Source of the DNA: JADFQT01 sp965216025
GTDB lineage: Bacteria; Chloroflexota; Dehalococcoidia; Lucifugimonadales; UBA3495
DNA length: 64,000 bases
NCBI GenBank assembly: GCA_965216025.1
Contig: CBDCEX010000017.1
Coordinates: 806,001 to 870,000, forward strand
Reading direction: 5' to 3'
The translations under genes were made by a program, and so were the position numbers. Positions 1 through 8,332 of this stretch are shown here, in pieces. Position 1 is the stretch's first letter, and each line of letters begins with the position of its first letter. The notes beneath the pieces were generated by a model. The model was not told the origin of the DNA and searched no databases. It saw nothing but the letters and a program-made list of their open reading frames with translations.

Positions 1-498
1 GTCGGCCAGCAGGTTGTAGGTGTCCTTGACCGCTCCCCGGCCCAGAATGTAGGTGGTGTCCACCGCCACCTTCATCCGCCGTCCTTTCAGGCAGCCGGTC
101 TGCCGGGCGAATTGGAGGCTGCGCTGAAAGACGGCCCGCACCCGGTCGTGGAGGATCAGCTGGGCTCGAAACAGTTGCAGGGTGCTCTTGGCAAAGGGCC
201 GGTCCTCCACCTCGATCCCCAACGCCACCTTCCACCGGATATCGAAGTCCGCCCTCTGCTTGGCTTCCAGGTCGCTAACTTTGTCGTAGGCCTGTAGCAA
301 CAGCGCGGTGGCCACCAGACTGGGCGGCACGCTATCCCGGCCATTGTCCGGGCAATACAGTTCGGCGAAGTCTTCGTCTCGAAATAGCTGACCCCGCAGG
401 GAGGCCAGGAAGCCGTAGAAGGAGCCGCGGCCCACATAGTCCAGGTAGAGATGGTCCGCTTCCAGGAACCCCAGCTGTTTAGAGCGTTTTCCCAGCAT
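1..498 (-). CDS. Transposase, N-terminal part (IS1182/IS5-like), cut by window edge
   Basis: An open frame of 166 codons runs from an ATG at 498 to the window edge with no stop. It reads MLGKRSKQLGFLEADHLYLD at its start and contains a DUF772-type helical N-terminal region (residues about 20-130) followed by VAVDTTYILGRG, the expected first catalytic aspartate block of DDE transposases of the IS1182 type. The catalytic remainder lies outside the window, so integrity cannot be judged. Family assignment is by motif recognition only; an IS5-related group is the alternative. Confidence 0.72.
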   Translation of the reverse strand, partial: MLGKRSKQLGFLEADHLYLDYVGRGSFYGFLASLRGQLFRDEDFAELYCPDNGRDSVPPSLVATALLLQAYDKVSDLEAKQRADFDIRWKVALGIEVEDRPFAKSTLQLFRAQLILHDRVRAVFQRSLQFARQTGCLKGRRMKVAVDTTYILGRGAVKDTYNLLAD

Positions 499-641
499 CC
501 CCTGCCTCCCACACCCATTAAATTCTCCTGCCCATTATATCGGACTAGCCTGGATCAGGGTACTTTTCGGCCGATCCTCTAGAGCTTTATTCCGGCCCAT
601 TATACCTTTGCCCCCCACCGGGTACCAGTGGCGTAGTCAAT

Positions 642-936
642 TTACTGCTGTTTCAGGAGGAAATCCACCAGGTCTTCCAGTTGCGCCGTTGGTTGCAATA
701 GATATCCCCGTTATGGTGGGGCAGGCGGCACACCCTTGGGAGGTAAAGATGAGCTTGCGCGGGTCCGGCGCTGGAGTCACCACAAAAGTGGGCTGGACGG
801 CATAGGTGGGTCCCACCGCGAAGGTTGGCTCCAGACCAAGAGGAGGCGTGGTTGGCGTAGGTCTCCCGCGGGCCAGCAGAAACAACATCGCCGCCAATAA
901 GGGAATAGAATTCACGAGTGAATTACTGCGCCTCAA
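642..936 (-). pseudogene. Decayed secreted c-type cytochrome
   Basis: The frame opens at TTG 936 (GTG 915 is an alternative) with a hydrophobic leader (SIPLLAAMLFLLA), then a Pro/Thr-rich linker and LIFTSQGCAACPTITGIS. This matches the haem-attachment region of small cytochromes c, except that the CxxCH histidine is replaced by proline. About 35 bases later another frame encodes QLEDLVDFLLKQQ and a stop at 642, which matches the C-terminal helix of such cytochromes. Roughly 50 residues normally found between the two parts, including the axial Met region, are absent. Seen: leader, CAACP, and C-terminal helix in a shifted frame. Inferred: a dead cytochrome with point mutation, deletion and frameshift. 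Confidence 0.55.
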
Positions 937-1145
937 TGTGTCAGCACTGCGAAAGAGGGTAGCAGCTTTAAGCCATTTCTTATATATTTGCCAACACCGG
1001 GTTGCTCGAGTGTCAGGATAGAGAATCCAGCGGAATTGCCATAAGATGCCGGAATATCAGCGAAGGCGGTAAGATAAGAAACAACAACTTGGAAACGGCG
1101 GAGACCCGCTATTTCAAAATGCTGGGGAATTCGAGGAGGGTTGGC

Positions 1146-1919
1146 ATGGCGGAGAGCATCAGGGCCCTGTCCTGGAACGTCAACGGACTGAGAGCGGTGC
1201 ACAAGAAGGGTTTTCTGGAGTGGTTTTCCCAAGAGAGCCCGGGGATATTGTGCCTTCAGGAGACCAAGGCGCAGGAGGACCAACTGCCGGACGAACTACG
1301 GAATGTAGAGGGCTACCGGGCTTATTTCTCTTCGGGCGTGAGGAAGGGCCTCAGCGGCGTGGCGCTATATACCAGAACCGAGCCGGTTGAAGTGAGCTAC
1401 GGCTTCGGCATCGAAAAATTCGACACGGAGGGGCGCATCATCGTTGCCGACTACGGCCAGTTCGTATTGCTAAATATCTATTTCCCCAACGGCCGGTCCT
1501 CCTCCGAGCGACTGACCTACAAAATGGATTTTTACGACGCTTTCTTGGGGTTCGTGGATCGGCTGAAGGGGCAGGGCAAGAGCGTTGTGGTTTGCGGAGA
1601 CTATAATACCGCCCACAAGGAGATAGATCTGGCCCGACCGCAGGCCAACCAGAAGACCTCCGGGTTTTTGCCCGAAGAGCGGGCCTGGATGGATGAATTC
1701 GTGAGTCATGGTTATGTGGACACTTTCCGGATGTACAGCCAGCAACCGGAGCAATACACCTATTGGGACATGATGACCCGGGCCAGGGACCGAAACGTTG
1801 GCTGGCGGATAGACTACTTTTTTGTGAGCGAGGCTTTTTCCAGCCGGGTAAGCGGTGCCCAAATCTATCCCGATGTTATGGGCTCCGACCATTGCCCGGT
1901 GGGCATCGACATTAGCTGA
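1146..1919 (+). CDS. xth: Exodeoxyribonuclease III (AP endonuclease)
   Basis: A 257-residue protein of the exonuclease III / AP endonuclease fold, acting in base excision repair on abasic sites and 3' blocked ends. Family blocks appear in order: SWNVNGLRAV near the start, CLQETK (metal-binding Glu at about 39), NIYFPNG, CGDYNTAHKEIDL, WRIDYFF and the terminal GSDHCPV catalytic His motif. The start at ATG 1146 is preferred because GAGGAGGG lies just upstream and homologs begin near this Met; the frame is open further upstream to 1002. It is transcribed alone, convergent with the binding-protein gene that follows. Confidence 0.93.
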   Translation: MAESIRALSWNVNGLRAVHKKGFLEWFSQESPGILCLQETKAQEDQLPDELRNVEGYRAYFSSGVRKGLSGVALYTRTEPVEVSYGFGIEKFDTEGRIIVADYGQFVLLNIYFPNGRSSSERLTYKMDFYDAFLGFVDRLKGQGKSVVVCGDYNTAHKEIDLARPQANQKTSGFLPEERAWMDEFVSHGYVDTFRMYSQQPEQYTYWDMMTRARDRNVGWRIDYFFVSEAFSSRVSGAQIYPDVMGSDHCPVGIDIS

Positions 1920-1996
1920 ACCCTCCGGCTTCCAGCGAAGGGGTGCTTTCCGGTGGGGCTAAATGGATTGGGAGGGTTCACCACCCAATCTTTTGA

Positions 1997-3481
1997 TCAT
2001 TGCAGCGTAAGGACGGCCTCAAGATTCTCAAGAGCCTCTTCGTTTGTTACCCAGCGTAACCACACGTCCTTATAATTTTTCAGGAACCATATAACGGTCT
2101 CATCATAGTCGCCGGTTTCCAAGAATCTCTCCTCCACCGCGACCTGGGTATCGGTATCCAGGTCCCATTTCCTGAGGAATTCCATGACCAGGGGCGCGCG
2201 TTCCAGCAGGCTAGGGTGAACGACGATCCTCACCTTCGAAACAGGATATTCACAGGCTTTGTTGGAGTTCCAGCAAGCTTCGGAGTAGGGTGGCTCCTCC
2301 AGTCGAGTGAGGTCCAGCTTGGAATCGAGTGGGGTTGGACCCCACATATATCCTAGCCAGGGTTCCCTAGCCTCGTATGCCTCTTCCAATGACCCGAAAA
2401 AGGCGTCCTCCGAGTTAAACTCCTGCAAGTAAATGTTCTGGTCCAGGCCATAAGCCTTAACCTTCTCCCGGTTGATTTGGGAACATATCCAGTCGGCAAT
2501 ACAATTTGCCAGGCGAATCTTTCCGCCACTGGGTCGAGTCTTAAACAAATCTATGTAGTCAGGAAGGTCGGTCACAGAATTCAGGCCGGGGTTCTGTTCC
2601 ACCATATAGGTGGGAACCACAAAGGCACTTTGCCAGTTGTCATCCAAGCTCTTCCCCAGCGGAATTATCGATCCATCTGCCAAACCTTTCTCCCACCACG
2701 GGGTATAGTTGGGCAGCCACGCCTCCATCATTACATGAACTTTTCCGGCAACCAGGCTTTCCCAAAGGGGTATGGGACGTCCCGGAAGTATGTCTGTCGA
2801 GCATCCATACCCCTTTTCGATAATGAACCTGGCGATCGCATTTTGCAACTGTACACTATCCCAATTCAGGCCGGCGAACATCACCTTCTCTTCCCCACAA
2901 CCATAGGGGGGTTCTCCTGTCTCTATGTAGACCGTCAGATCGGGGGGAACTAATGTATGGGTTATTGCGAAGGGGACCCGGGATTTCCATTTGAGCACCA
3001 GACGGTACTCCTGGTTTGGTTTTACACTACGGAGTACGATGAAATTTAGAAGAGATTCATTCTCGGGTCTGACGTAAAGGCGGGTCTTCTGGTCATCCGC
3101 CAGAAACACGCCGGTAACCAGGTCCAAGTTCCGGCCCACAAGCTCTGCCTCTTGCAGACGCTTTACTTTCAGCAGTCCCATGGTCTCGATTTCTGGGTCA
3201 CACCCCATAACGCAAAAAGCGAACAAGATATAGATAAGCGCGACACCCGCGGCGAGAACAGCTCCTACGAAAGCGGTCAGATGCTGAATATTGGCGAACC
3301 AAGTTGTTAGGCCTCTTCGGGGACCGGCAGCTTCCCCGGGAGGCCCATTCGATTGCGTTGAAGCAGTCGGTTCTGAATTCGCAGTTGGCTCGGTTGATTC
3401 TGGGGATCGGTCTGGTCTACCCCGCCTTGTCCTTCTTCTGAAACTGTTCAGAGTTGAGGGGAAGTGAGCAACCGGCGGCAT
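1997..3481 (-). CDS. Membrane-anchored OpuAC-type (glycine betaine) binding protein, displaced 5' end
   Basis: The product has a disordered Ser/Thr/Pro/Arg-rich start, one transmembrane segment (about residues 62-95, HLTAFVGAVLAAGVALIYIL) and a periplasmic OpuAC/ProX-like substrate-binding domain (from about 190, GLNWDSVQLQNAIARFIIEK to the end). Known members bind quaternary amines for ABC importers; no permease or ATPase gene is adjacent. The original gene was split by IS66: bases 1997-3439 are native, and the stretch 3440-3481 supplying the first 14 codons (MPPVAHFPSTLNSF) belongs to the IS end. The native start is at 5082. No Shine-Dalgarno precedes ATG 3481, so expression of the present form is uncertain. 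Confidence 0.8.
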   Translation of the reverse strand: MPPVAHFPSTLNSFRRRTRRGRPDRSPESTEPTANSEPTASTQSNGPPGEAAGPRRGLTTWFANIQHLTAFVGAVLAAGVALIYILFAFCVMGCDPEIETMGLLKVKRLQEAELVGRNLDLVTGVFLADDQKTRLYVRPENESLLNFIVLRSVKPNQEYRLVLKWKSRVPFAITHTLVPPDLTVYIETGEPPYGCGEEKVMFAGLNWDSVQLQNAIARFIIEKGYGCSTDILPGRPIPLWESLVAGKVHVMMEAWLPNYTPWWEKGLADGSIIPLGKSLDDNWQSAFVVPTYMVEQNPGLNSVTDLPDYIDLFKTRPSGGKIRLANCIADWICSQINREKVKAYGLDQNIYLQEFNSEDAFFGSLEEAYEAREPWLGYMWGPTPLDSKLDLTRLEEPPYSEACWNSNKACEYPVSKVRIVVHPSLLERAPLVMEFLRKWDLDTDTQVAVEERFLETGDYDETVIWFLKNYKDVWLRWVTNEEALENLEAVLTLQ

Positions 3482-4782
3482 TCCAGGAGGGGATTGAGAC
3501 CTCTGGCCCGCCAGGTGCCAAAGAGGGATGCCAAGGTCATCTTGCTGTCGGTGCCCTGCCCTGAGCGGGTGCCGCCGCTGATCTTGCGACTGGTTACCAG
3601 ATGCCGCAGGCTCCGCTCGGCGGCGTTGTTGTCTGAGGGCACGGTTGGGTCCGACACGAAGACAAACAGTTCCTTGATGAACCGTTCCATGCGCCGGCAG
3701 AGCTTGGCCTGAACCGCCAGGGGATCTTTAAGGAAAGGCCGTGCCAAGACCATTAGTTTCTCCTCCAGCATTAGCTGGGTGCGATGGCCTGGCTGGGCTC
3801 GGGGAAGGACCGAGGCCTTGGCCTCCGTGTAGACCTGGTGAACCGCCTCGGCCCACTGAGCCAGCCCAGCGTCTTCTGGGTACAACCCTTTCAGGTCATG
3901 GATATCCCGCAGCAGATGAGCCCAGCACCGTTGCTTCAGGCCCGGGTAGTGGTTATAGGCGGCGTAGAAATCACTGACCAACACTCCGCTGAAGGAGGAA
4001 TCCAGCACCTCATCCACCACCCCCTTATCCCGACCCCGACGCAGGAAGTATCGTTCGCTGGGAGTGCTGAAGGTCCAAACATAGCCGTTGCTCCCGTCCT
4101 GGCGCCAGCCGGTTTCGTCGCCCTGCACCACGGGACTGGCGCGGACTTGCTCGAGCACCTCTCGCACCGCCGTCTCAGCCTGACGGGCTACTCCATGGAC
4201 GGCCTGGACGATGGCACCAACACTCAGGTGCAACTGATGGACGGTCTCCAGGTACCATTGGATGATTCTTATGGGCAACCGTCCCTCCTCCCGCAGGGTC
4301 ACCATCAGGCTTACCAGATTGACCCCCAGGCGCTGCTGGCCCAGAACCACCCCCTGCAGGGCCTCTTTGGGCAGCCGGCGCCGCTGGCATACCGGACAGA
4401 TGCGGGCTACCAGGGCGTGCTCGGTCACTTCTACCGGAGCCACCGGTAGCTCAATGACTTCCCGAGTTCGCTGTACCCATCCGCCGTTCAGGTGAGTCCC
4501 GCAGTCGGGACAGACCGCCACGGCATGCTCCACCCGCTGGGTAGGAGTCATGCGCTGGCGGGCGAAGCCATGGCGGCGCGGCTTTCTGGGCTCCTTTTTC
4601 TCCGGCGCTTGCCGGCTGGAGTGCGGCTGATTACCCGGCATCCCCGACGACCCGCGCCGGTTGGGACGGGATTCCAGAACCCCAATCCGCCTTTGCAAAT
4701 CGGCAATGACTGCCCGCTGGCCGGCAATTATCTCCAGCAGAGTTTCGCGACTCGCCGCGTTCAGGTCTAGTTCAGTGTCCAC
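3448..4782 (-). CDS. IS66-family transposase (TnpC type)
   Basis: Domains in order: a coiled-coil start (LDLNAASRETLLEIIAGQRA), a zinc-finger-like region (CPDCGTHL ... CPVCQRRRLP), a helical region, and the DDE core with QGDETGW, VSDFYAAYNHYPG and NNAAERSLR, then a short C-terminal tail. The frame is open upstream to 5037, but homology begins near the GTG at 4782, which follows GGGAGGGAG, so that start is preferred. The catalytic residues look intact, and the element may still be active. It is transcribed in the same direction as the gene it interrupts. Confidence 0.88.
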   Translation of the reverse strand: MDTELDLNAASRETLLEIIAGQRAVIADLQRRIGVLESRPNRRGSSGMPGNQPHSSRQAPEKKEPRKPRRHGFARQRMTPTQRVEHAVAVCPDCGTHLNGGWVQRTREVIELPVAPVEVTEHALVARICPVCQRRRLPKEALQGVVLGQQRLGVNLVSLMVTLREEGRLPIRIIQWYLETVHQLHLSVGAIVQAVHGVARQAETAVREVLEQVRASPVVQGDETGWRQDGSNGYVWTFSTPSERYFLRRGRDKGVVDEVLDSSFSGVLVSDFYAAYNHYPGLKQRCWAHLLRDIHDLKGLYPEDAGLAQWAEAVHQVYTEAKASVLPRAQPGHRTQLMLEEKLMVLARPFLKDPLAVQAKLCRRMERFIKELFVFVSDPTVPSDNNAAERSLRHLVTSRKISGGTRSGQGTDSKMTLASLFGTWRARGLNPLLECRRLLTSPQL

Positions 4783-4805
4783 CTCCCTCCCTGGTATGCC
4801 ACAAG

Positions 4806-4935
4806 ATGAAGTGTGGTGGTGAATGGACCACCCCCAGTTACGGCTGGCCTGAACAACAGCCAAATCCGGCGATGTGGATACTACGGCCGCTGGCTGGAGC
4901 CATGGCCGGGGAAGGGCGGGATGGTATCTCCGGGA
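4806..4935 (+). pseudogene. Deletion-ridden IS630 5' fragment inside IS66
   Basis: The sequence starts with GATGAAGTGTGGTGGTGAA, identical to the 5' end of the IS630 transposase gene at 41520 (opposite strand). It then resumes at the helix-turn-helix (AGLNNSQI) and continues with pieces matching the following codons, each separated by small deletions. The reading frame is lost. It sits in the untranslated 5' part of IS66. Confidence 0.6.
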
Positions 4936-5059
4936 TGCAGAGTCAGATTGTTGAGCCCTATGGGGGGACTCGCGGACTTTCGCAGCATGTCCAGCATTTT
5001 GTTCCGTTCTTTCCAACATGGCTTTGAGCCAATTCACCTCATCAAGTCTGAACAGTTAC

Positions 5060-5082
5060 CTTCTTCTAGGTCCAGTTGACAT
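5060..5082 (-). pseudogene. Separated 5' end of the OpuAC-type gene
   Basis: If IS66 and one copy of its 8-bp repeat are removed, an ATG at 5082 opens a continuous frame (MSTGPRRRTRRGRPDRS...) running directly into the binding-protein gene. AAAGGAAG lies 5 bases upstream of this ATG, and a promoter-like pair lies further upstream. IS66 therefore entered the gene after about seven codons. Confidence 0.72.
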
Positions 5083-5142
5083 GGGAACTTCCTTTCCACT
5101 AGTTCCATTGCAGCGGTCCCAGGCAGGTCTTTCTGAACAAAC

Positions 5143-5170
5143 ATTTTACGCTGGCCTTGTTTCATGTCAA
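5143..5170 (-). promoter_or_regulatory. Promoter-like sequence for the OpuAC-type gene
   Basis: Read on the minus strand, TTGACA (5170-5165) and TAAAAT (5148-5143) are separated by 16 bases, close to the sigma-70-type consensus. The pair points at the original start codon at 5082. After the IS66 insertion it would read into the element. Confidence 0.5.
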
Positions 5171-5221
5171 GCTGAGTAGATCGCCGAAGCCTTTGCCAAT
5201 ACCTCCCCGGTTTCCGGCACG

Positions 5222-5800
5222 TCAGGGCAATCTTGCCCGTAATGCGGTGAACCAGCCCAGGGTTTGGTCCACCCGGGCCTTTAATTCCTCCAGCTCCTGA
5301 GAGTTTAGAGCCGCCGCAAATTCCGGCGCGGGACATAGCAGTATCAGGCTGCTTAGCTCCTCAATGTGACGCCTAAGGGTTTGAGTCTGGCCGGCCAACG
5401 CGTCGCCTGGATACCCGGCAAGGGCCTCTGGTGATTGTCCTCGGTACTCTTCTCTCGCGGTGGCGCTACTCTCCGGCACATCTTCCCAGCCATAAATTGT
5501 ACGGTTCGTAAAGAAAGAGTTGGCCAGGGCGGCGGGTATGCACCATTCGCGGTATCCCTTCCCTTCTTCCATCCATTCATAGCTGCCCAGGTGTTCGTCT
5601 GGGATCTCCAGAACACAATAGGCCTCGGAGCAAATCCCTTCGTTTTCGTCCAGAACCAGGTCGCTGAAGAAAACACCGGTCGTGTTTATCGGCTCGCTGG
5701 AGACCGCGTTATACAACCCGAAATTGCTGGTCGCGTCCTGGAAACCGTTGCTGGCCACTTGCTCGGCATTAACCAGCGTCGTACCGTGGTATAGCCTCAT
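5222..5800 (-). CDS. Protein with possible ADP-ribosyltransferase-like N-terminus
   Basis: A 192-residue cytoplasmic protein, starting at ATG 5800 (the frame extends to TTG 5815). The N-terminal half has MRLYHGTTLVNAEQV, then GVFFSD and YCVLEIPDEHL. A YHGT motif near the start followed by a conserved G-x-F-F/Y-S block is typical of ART-fold proteins (tRNA 2'-phosphotransferase, PARP-like, DUF3990 groups). The C-terminal 60 residues are predicted helical with heptad-like spacing. Function is not established; the ART suggestion rests on short motifs, and the final catalytic residue was not identified. Confidence 0.6.
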   Translation of the reverse strand: MRLYHGTTLVNAEQVASNGFQDATSNFGLYNAVSSEPINTTGVFFSDLVLDENEGICSEAYCVLEIPDEHLGSYEWMEEGKGYREWCIPAALANSFFTNRTIYGWEDVPESSATAREEYRGQSPEALAGYPGDALAGQTQTLRRHIEELSSLILLCPAPEFAAALNSQELEELKARVDQTLGWFTALRARLP

Positions 5801-5994
5801 ACTCGCCCTCGCCAAGGCAGCATCATATCTTTGGGTTGGACTGCCCGGGGATTTTTCGCTATTTTACCAGCCTGGGTTATGCCGCGTTGCGCCAGCTTGG
5901 TAGAATCTGTTAGGCTCCCTGATAGGTTACCCGGCAGCAAGATGGCGAGTAGGCGCGGGTTTGGAGGCGTCGACCACGAAACATGAGGAGGACA

Positions 5995-7182
5995 ATGGCG
6001 ACCGCACAGCATGAAATCGAATATTATCTCGAAGCGGCTCGGGAGCTGGCAGGCAAGGTAGCGGCCACTGCCGATCGCATCGACGATGATCGGCAGATAC
6101 CTACCGAGCTGGCGGAGGAGCTGGCCGATAAAGGATTTTTCAGGCTCCTACTTCCCCGCTCTTTGGGCGGCGCCCAGCTGGACCATCCTGACTTCCTCAG
6201 AGTTCTCGAAATATTCGCTGCGGTTGACGCGAGCACCGGCTGGTGCCTCAACCAGAACAACGTTTTCTCCACCAACTCATTGAGGATGCCGGAACAGACT
6301 GCACGGGAAATCTGGGGGGAGAAACGAGCTGTCGTAACCAACGGCCCACCTACGGCTTCGTCCCAGGCAGTGCCGGTGGACGGAGGCTACAAGCTCAACG
6401 GGCGCTGGCACTTCAGCAGCGGTAGCTCCCATGCAACTTGGATTGCGGCCCTGGCTCCCATCAACAGCGGTGGCGGCCCGACGCAGGATGCCTCCAAAGA
6501 CCGGACTGGGGCCCGCATCATGCTGATGCCAAAGGAGGCGGTGACATTTTTGGACTTTTGGCAGGTAAAGGGACTACGGGGCACCGCCAGCTTTAGCTTT
6601 GAGGTTGAGGACCTTTTCATCCCCAGCGACCACAGCTACAATCCAACGGATCTGGCCCGGGAGGATGGAGCCCTCTATGTAATACCCATGACCCTGCTGT
6701 TCGGCTCCGGGTTCGCCACCGTGGCCTTGGGCGTGGCCCGGGCGGCCCTGGATACCGCAATCAGCGTCGCAGGAGCCAAAATCCCCGGTAGGACCAGCAC
6801 CGTGCTTGGGAATCAGTCCACTACCCAGCGGATAATTGGCGAAGCGGAAGCCGTCTGGGGCTCGTCCAAAGCCTTCCTCCGCCAGAGCGCTTCTACCGCC
6901 TGGAAAAGCGCCCAGAAGACCGCTGCCCAAAAGAACCGGGCTTTAACCACGGAGGAGCGAATTAACCTGCGGCTGGCCGCTACCCATGCCATCCGAATGG
7001 CCGCCCAGGTGGTCGACTTGGCCTACAATCTGTGTGGCAGCGACGCCATATTTGAAACCAATCCAATTCAACGCCAATTCCAGGACATCCATGTAATTAC
7101 CCAGCATGCCCAGGGCCGTCTCACCCACTATGAAACCGCGGGCCAGTATTTCCTGGGACTGGAGCCGAAGGGCAATTTTTGA
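5995..7182 (+). CDS. Acyl-CoA dehydrogenase-like flavoprotein (DszC/HpaH-type monooxygenase group)
   Basis: A 395-residue protein with the acyl-CoA dehydrogenase fold: an N-terminal helical domain (LAGKVAATADRID), DASTGWCLNQNN, a middle beta domain beginning GYKLNGRWHFSSGSSHATWI, and a C-terminal four-helix domain. The sequence around GRWHFSSGS resembles pfam Acyl-CoA_dh_2 members, which include two-component flavin monooxygenases. The start at ATG 5995 is chosen because GAGGAGG at 5986 is a good ribosome site; an in-frame ATG at 5983 overlaps that site. A flavin reductase-like gene lies at 21341 but is not linked in an operon. Confidence 0.82.
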   Translation: MATAQHEIEYYLEAARELAGKVAATADRIDDDRQIPTELAEELADKGFFRLLLPRSLGGAQLDHPDFLRVLEIFAAVDASTGWCLNQNNVFSTNSLRMPEQTAREIWGEKRAVVTNGPPTASSQAVPVDGGYKLNGRWHFSSGSSHATWIAALAPINSGGGPTQDASKDRTGARIMLMPKEAVTFLDFWQVKGLRGTASFSFEVEDLFIPSDHSYNPTDLAREDGALYVIPMTLLFGSGFATVALGVARAALDTAISVAGAKIPGRTSTVLGNQSTTQRIIGEAEAVWGSSKAFLRQSASTAWKSAQKTAAQKNRALTTEERINLRLAATHAIRMAAQVVDLAYNLCGSDAIFETNPIQRQFQDIHVITQHAQGRLTHYETAGQYFLGLEPKGNF

Positions 7183-7208
7183 GTCGCGTTTCGGCCGCCC
7201 TTTTGGTA

Positions 7209-7253
7209 AATCCCCCTATATCCCCCTTTTAAAAAGGGGGATATAGGGGGGTT
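7209..7253. repeat. Long CCCCCTTTTT-AAAAAGGGGG palindrome
   Basis: A near-perfect inverted repeat (CCCCCTATATCCCCC / GGGGGATATAGGGGG) centred on TTTTTAAAAA. It follows the flavoprotein stop codon. A short motif found beside related palindromes at 9606 and 27687 lies next to it at 7255-7300 in inverse orientation. It could serve as a transcription terminator or be a small mobile palindrome. Confidence 0.7.
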
Positions 7254-7301
7254 TGGATCTTACAAGTTTAGAATTTTCGTATTTCGTAAAAGGAACAGTA
7301 A

Positions 7302-7688
7302 TTGCAAGATTCGAGCAAGGGAGGGGTCCTTCTAGTCGGACAAAACCTGTTCTTTTTGGGCCGAATCGAGGCTGCTGCCGAACCCCTGGGTCATCAGGTT
7401 AGAAGGGCCACCACCGAGCCCGCCTTCCGGAATCAGCTTGATGGCCCTCCGCCTGATTTGATTCTGGTGGATCTGGAGGGGGACGAGTCGACCTGGGTTG
7501 GAGCTCTGGAGGTTTTGAAAGAACGCAAGCCGGTATCGACCCAGGTCATAGCCTTCGGCCCCCACGAGCAGGTGGCCACGCTGGAGCGGGCCCGGACCCT
7601 GGGTTGCGATCTGGTTCTCAACAAGGCTGAATTCAACCGGGACCTGGCCAAGATTTTGGCGGAGCTCGGTTCCAGCGCCGGTCAATAG
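7302..7688 (+). CDS. Receiver-like (CheY fold) single-domain protein
   Basis: A 128-residue protein with the pattern of a response-regulator receiver: GVLLVGQN (beta 1), LILVDLEGDES (candidate phospho-Asp at about 53), QVIAFGPH, and VLNKAEF (conserved Lys). The acidic pair normally present after beta 1 is replaced by QN, so phosphorylation may be lost. The only start is TTG 7302, with AAAGGAAC upstream. It is followed at 55 bases by a gene of the same strand. No partner kinase is adjacent. Confidence 0.6.
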   Translation: MQDSSKGGVLLVGQNLFFLGRIEAAAEPLGHQVRRATTEPAFRNQLDGPPPDLILVDLEGDESTWVGALEVLKERKPVSTQVIAFGPHEQVATLERARTLGCDLVLNKAEFNRDLAKILAELGSSAGQ

Positions 7689-7742
7689 CATTCATGGTAA
7701 ATTAAAGTCGGCTAACGAATCCAAGACTAGAGGAGGAAAGCT

Positions 7743-8300
7743 ATGGCCCGAACAACTAACGTGACCAGAGATCAAGTTCCCGAGGGGCTTCGCTCCGTCT
7801 TCGATGCGCAAACCGCCAGCACTGGCGGGACGGTTACCGGCGGCCCCGGGTCAGTAATGATTCACAGCCCGGAAATGCGCCGCCGGGCAAATGACCTGGT
7901 TAACTATTTGCGGGATGAATCGTCCCTGCCCAAGCAAATCCAAGAACTGGCAATGATAATCACGGCCCGTTCCATGGACTGTCAGTACATCTGGCATGCC
8001 CACGCCGCCCGGGCCAGGCAGCAGGGTATCAGCGACGAGTTCGTCGACTCCCTTCGCGACGGGAAACCCCTGCCCCAACTAGCGCCCAACCTACAGACCG
8101 TGGTCAACTATGCTCTGGAGTGCTTCAAAACCCATAAGGTTAGTCAGGCGACCTTCGACGCGGCGCTGAATCAGTTGGGCGCCCTTGGCGTGACCGAGCT
8201 GAGCACGCTGCTCGGCTACTATTCCCTGCTGGCCTTCAACGCCAACGCCTTTGAAATCGACGTGCCGGAAGGGGGAACGGAATCTAGACTCCCGATCTGA
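7743..8300 (+). CDS. Carboxymuconolactone decarboxylase (AhpD-like) family protein
   Basis: A 185-residue, all-helical protein. The centre reads ELAMIITARSMDCQYIWHAHAARAR, where CMD-family enzymes carry an E/T-x-x-x-C/S-x-x-x-H signature. Here one cysteine (DCQY) and two histidines are present, but no CxxC pair, so an AhpD-type peroxidase reaction is unlikely. Members of this subgroup often sit with aromatic or lactone degradation genes. AGAGGAGG lies 7 bases upstream of ATG 7743. The exact substrate is unknown. Confidence 0.8.
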   Translation: MARTTNVTRDQVPEGLRSVFDAQTASTGGTVTGGPGSVMIHSPEMRRRANDLVNYLRDESSLPKQIQELAMIITARSMDCQYIWHAHAARARQQGISDEFVDSLRDGKPLPQLAPNLQTVVNYALECFKTHKVSQATFDAALNQLGALGVTELSTLLGYYSLLAFNANAFEIDVPEGGTESRLPI

Positions 8301-8332
8301 GCGGCCGCCTGCTCCCACGACCGCCAGGAAGC

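Larger units (their letters stand above)
3440..5059 (-). mobile_element. IS66-family insertion sequence
   Basis: Imperfect terminal inverted repeats are visible: GAAACTGTTCAGAGTTGA at 3440-3457 and, inverted, GTAACTGTTCAGACTTGA at 5042-5059 (16 of 18 match). The element is flanked by a perfect 8-bp direct repeat CTTCTTCT (3432-3439 and 5060-5067), the duplication size known for IS66. It contains a single transposase gene of the tnpC type without tnpA or tnpB, and it harbours a decayed IS630 fragment in its 5' part. Confidence 0.88.
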
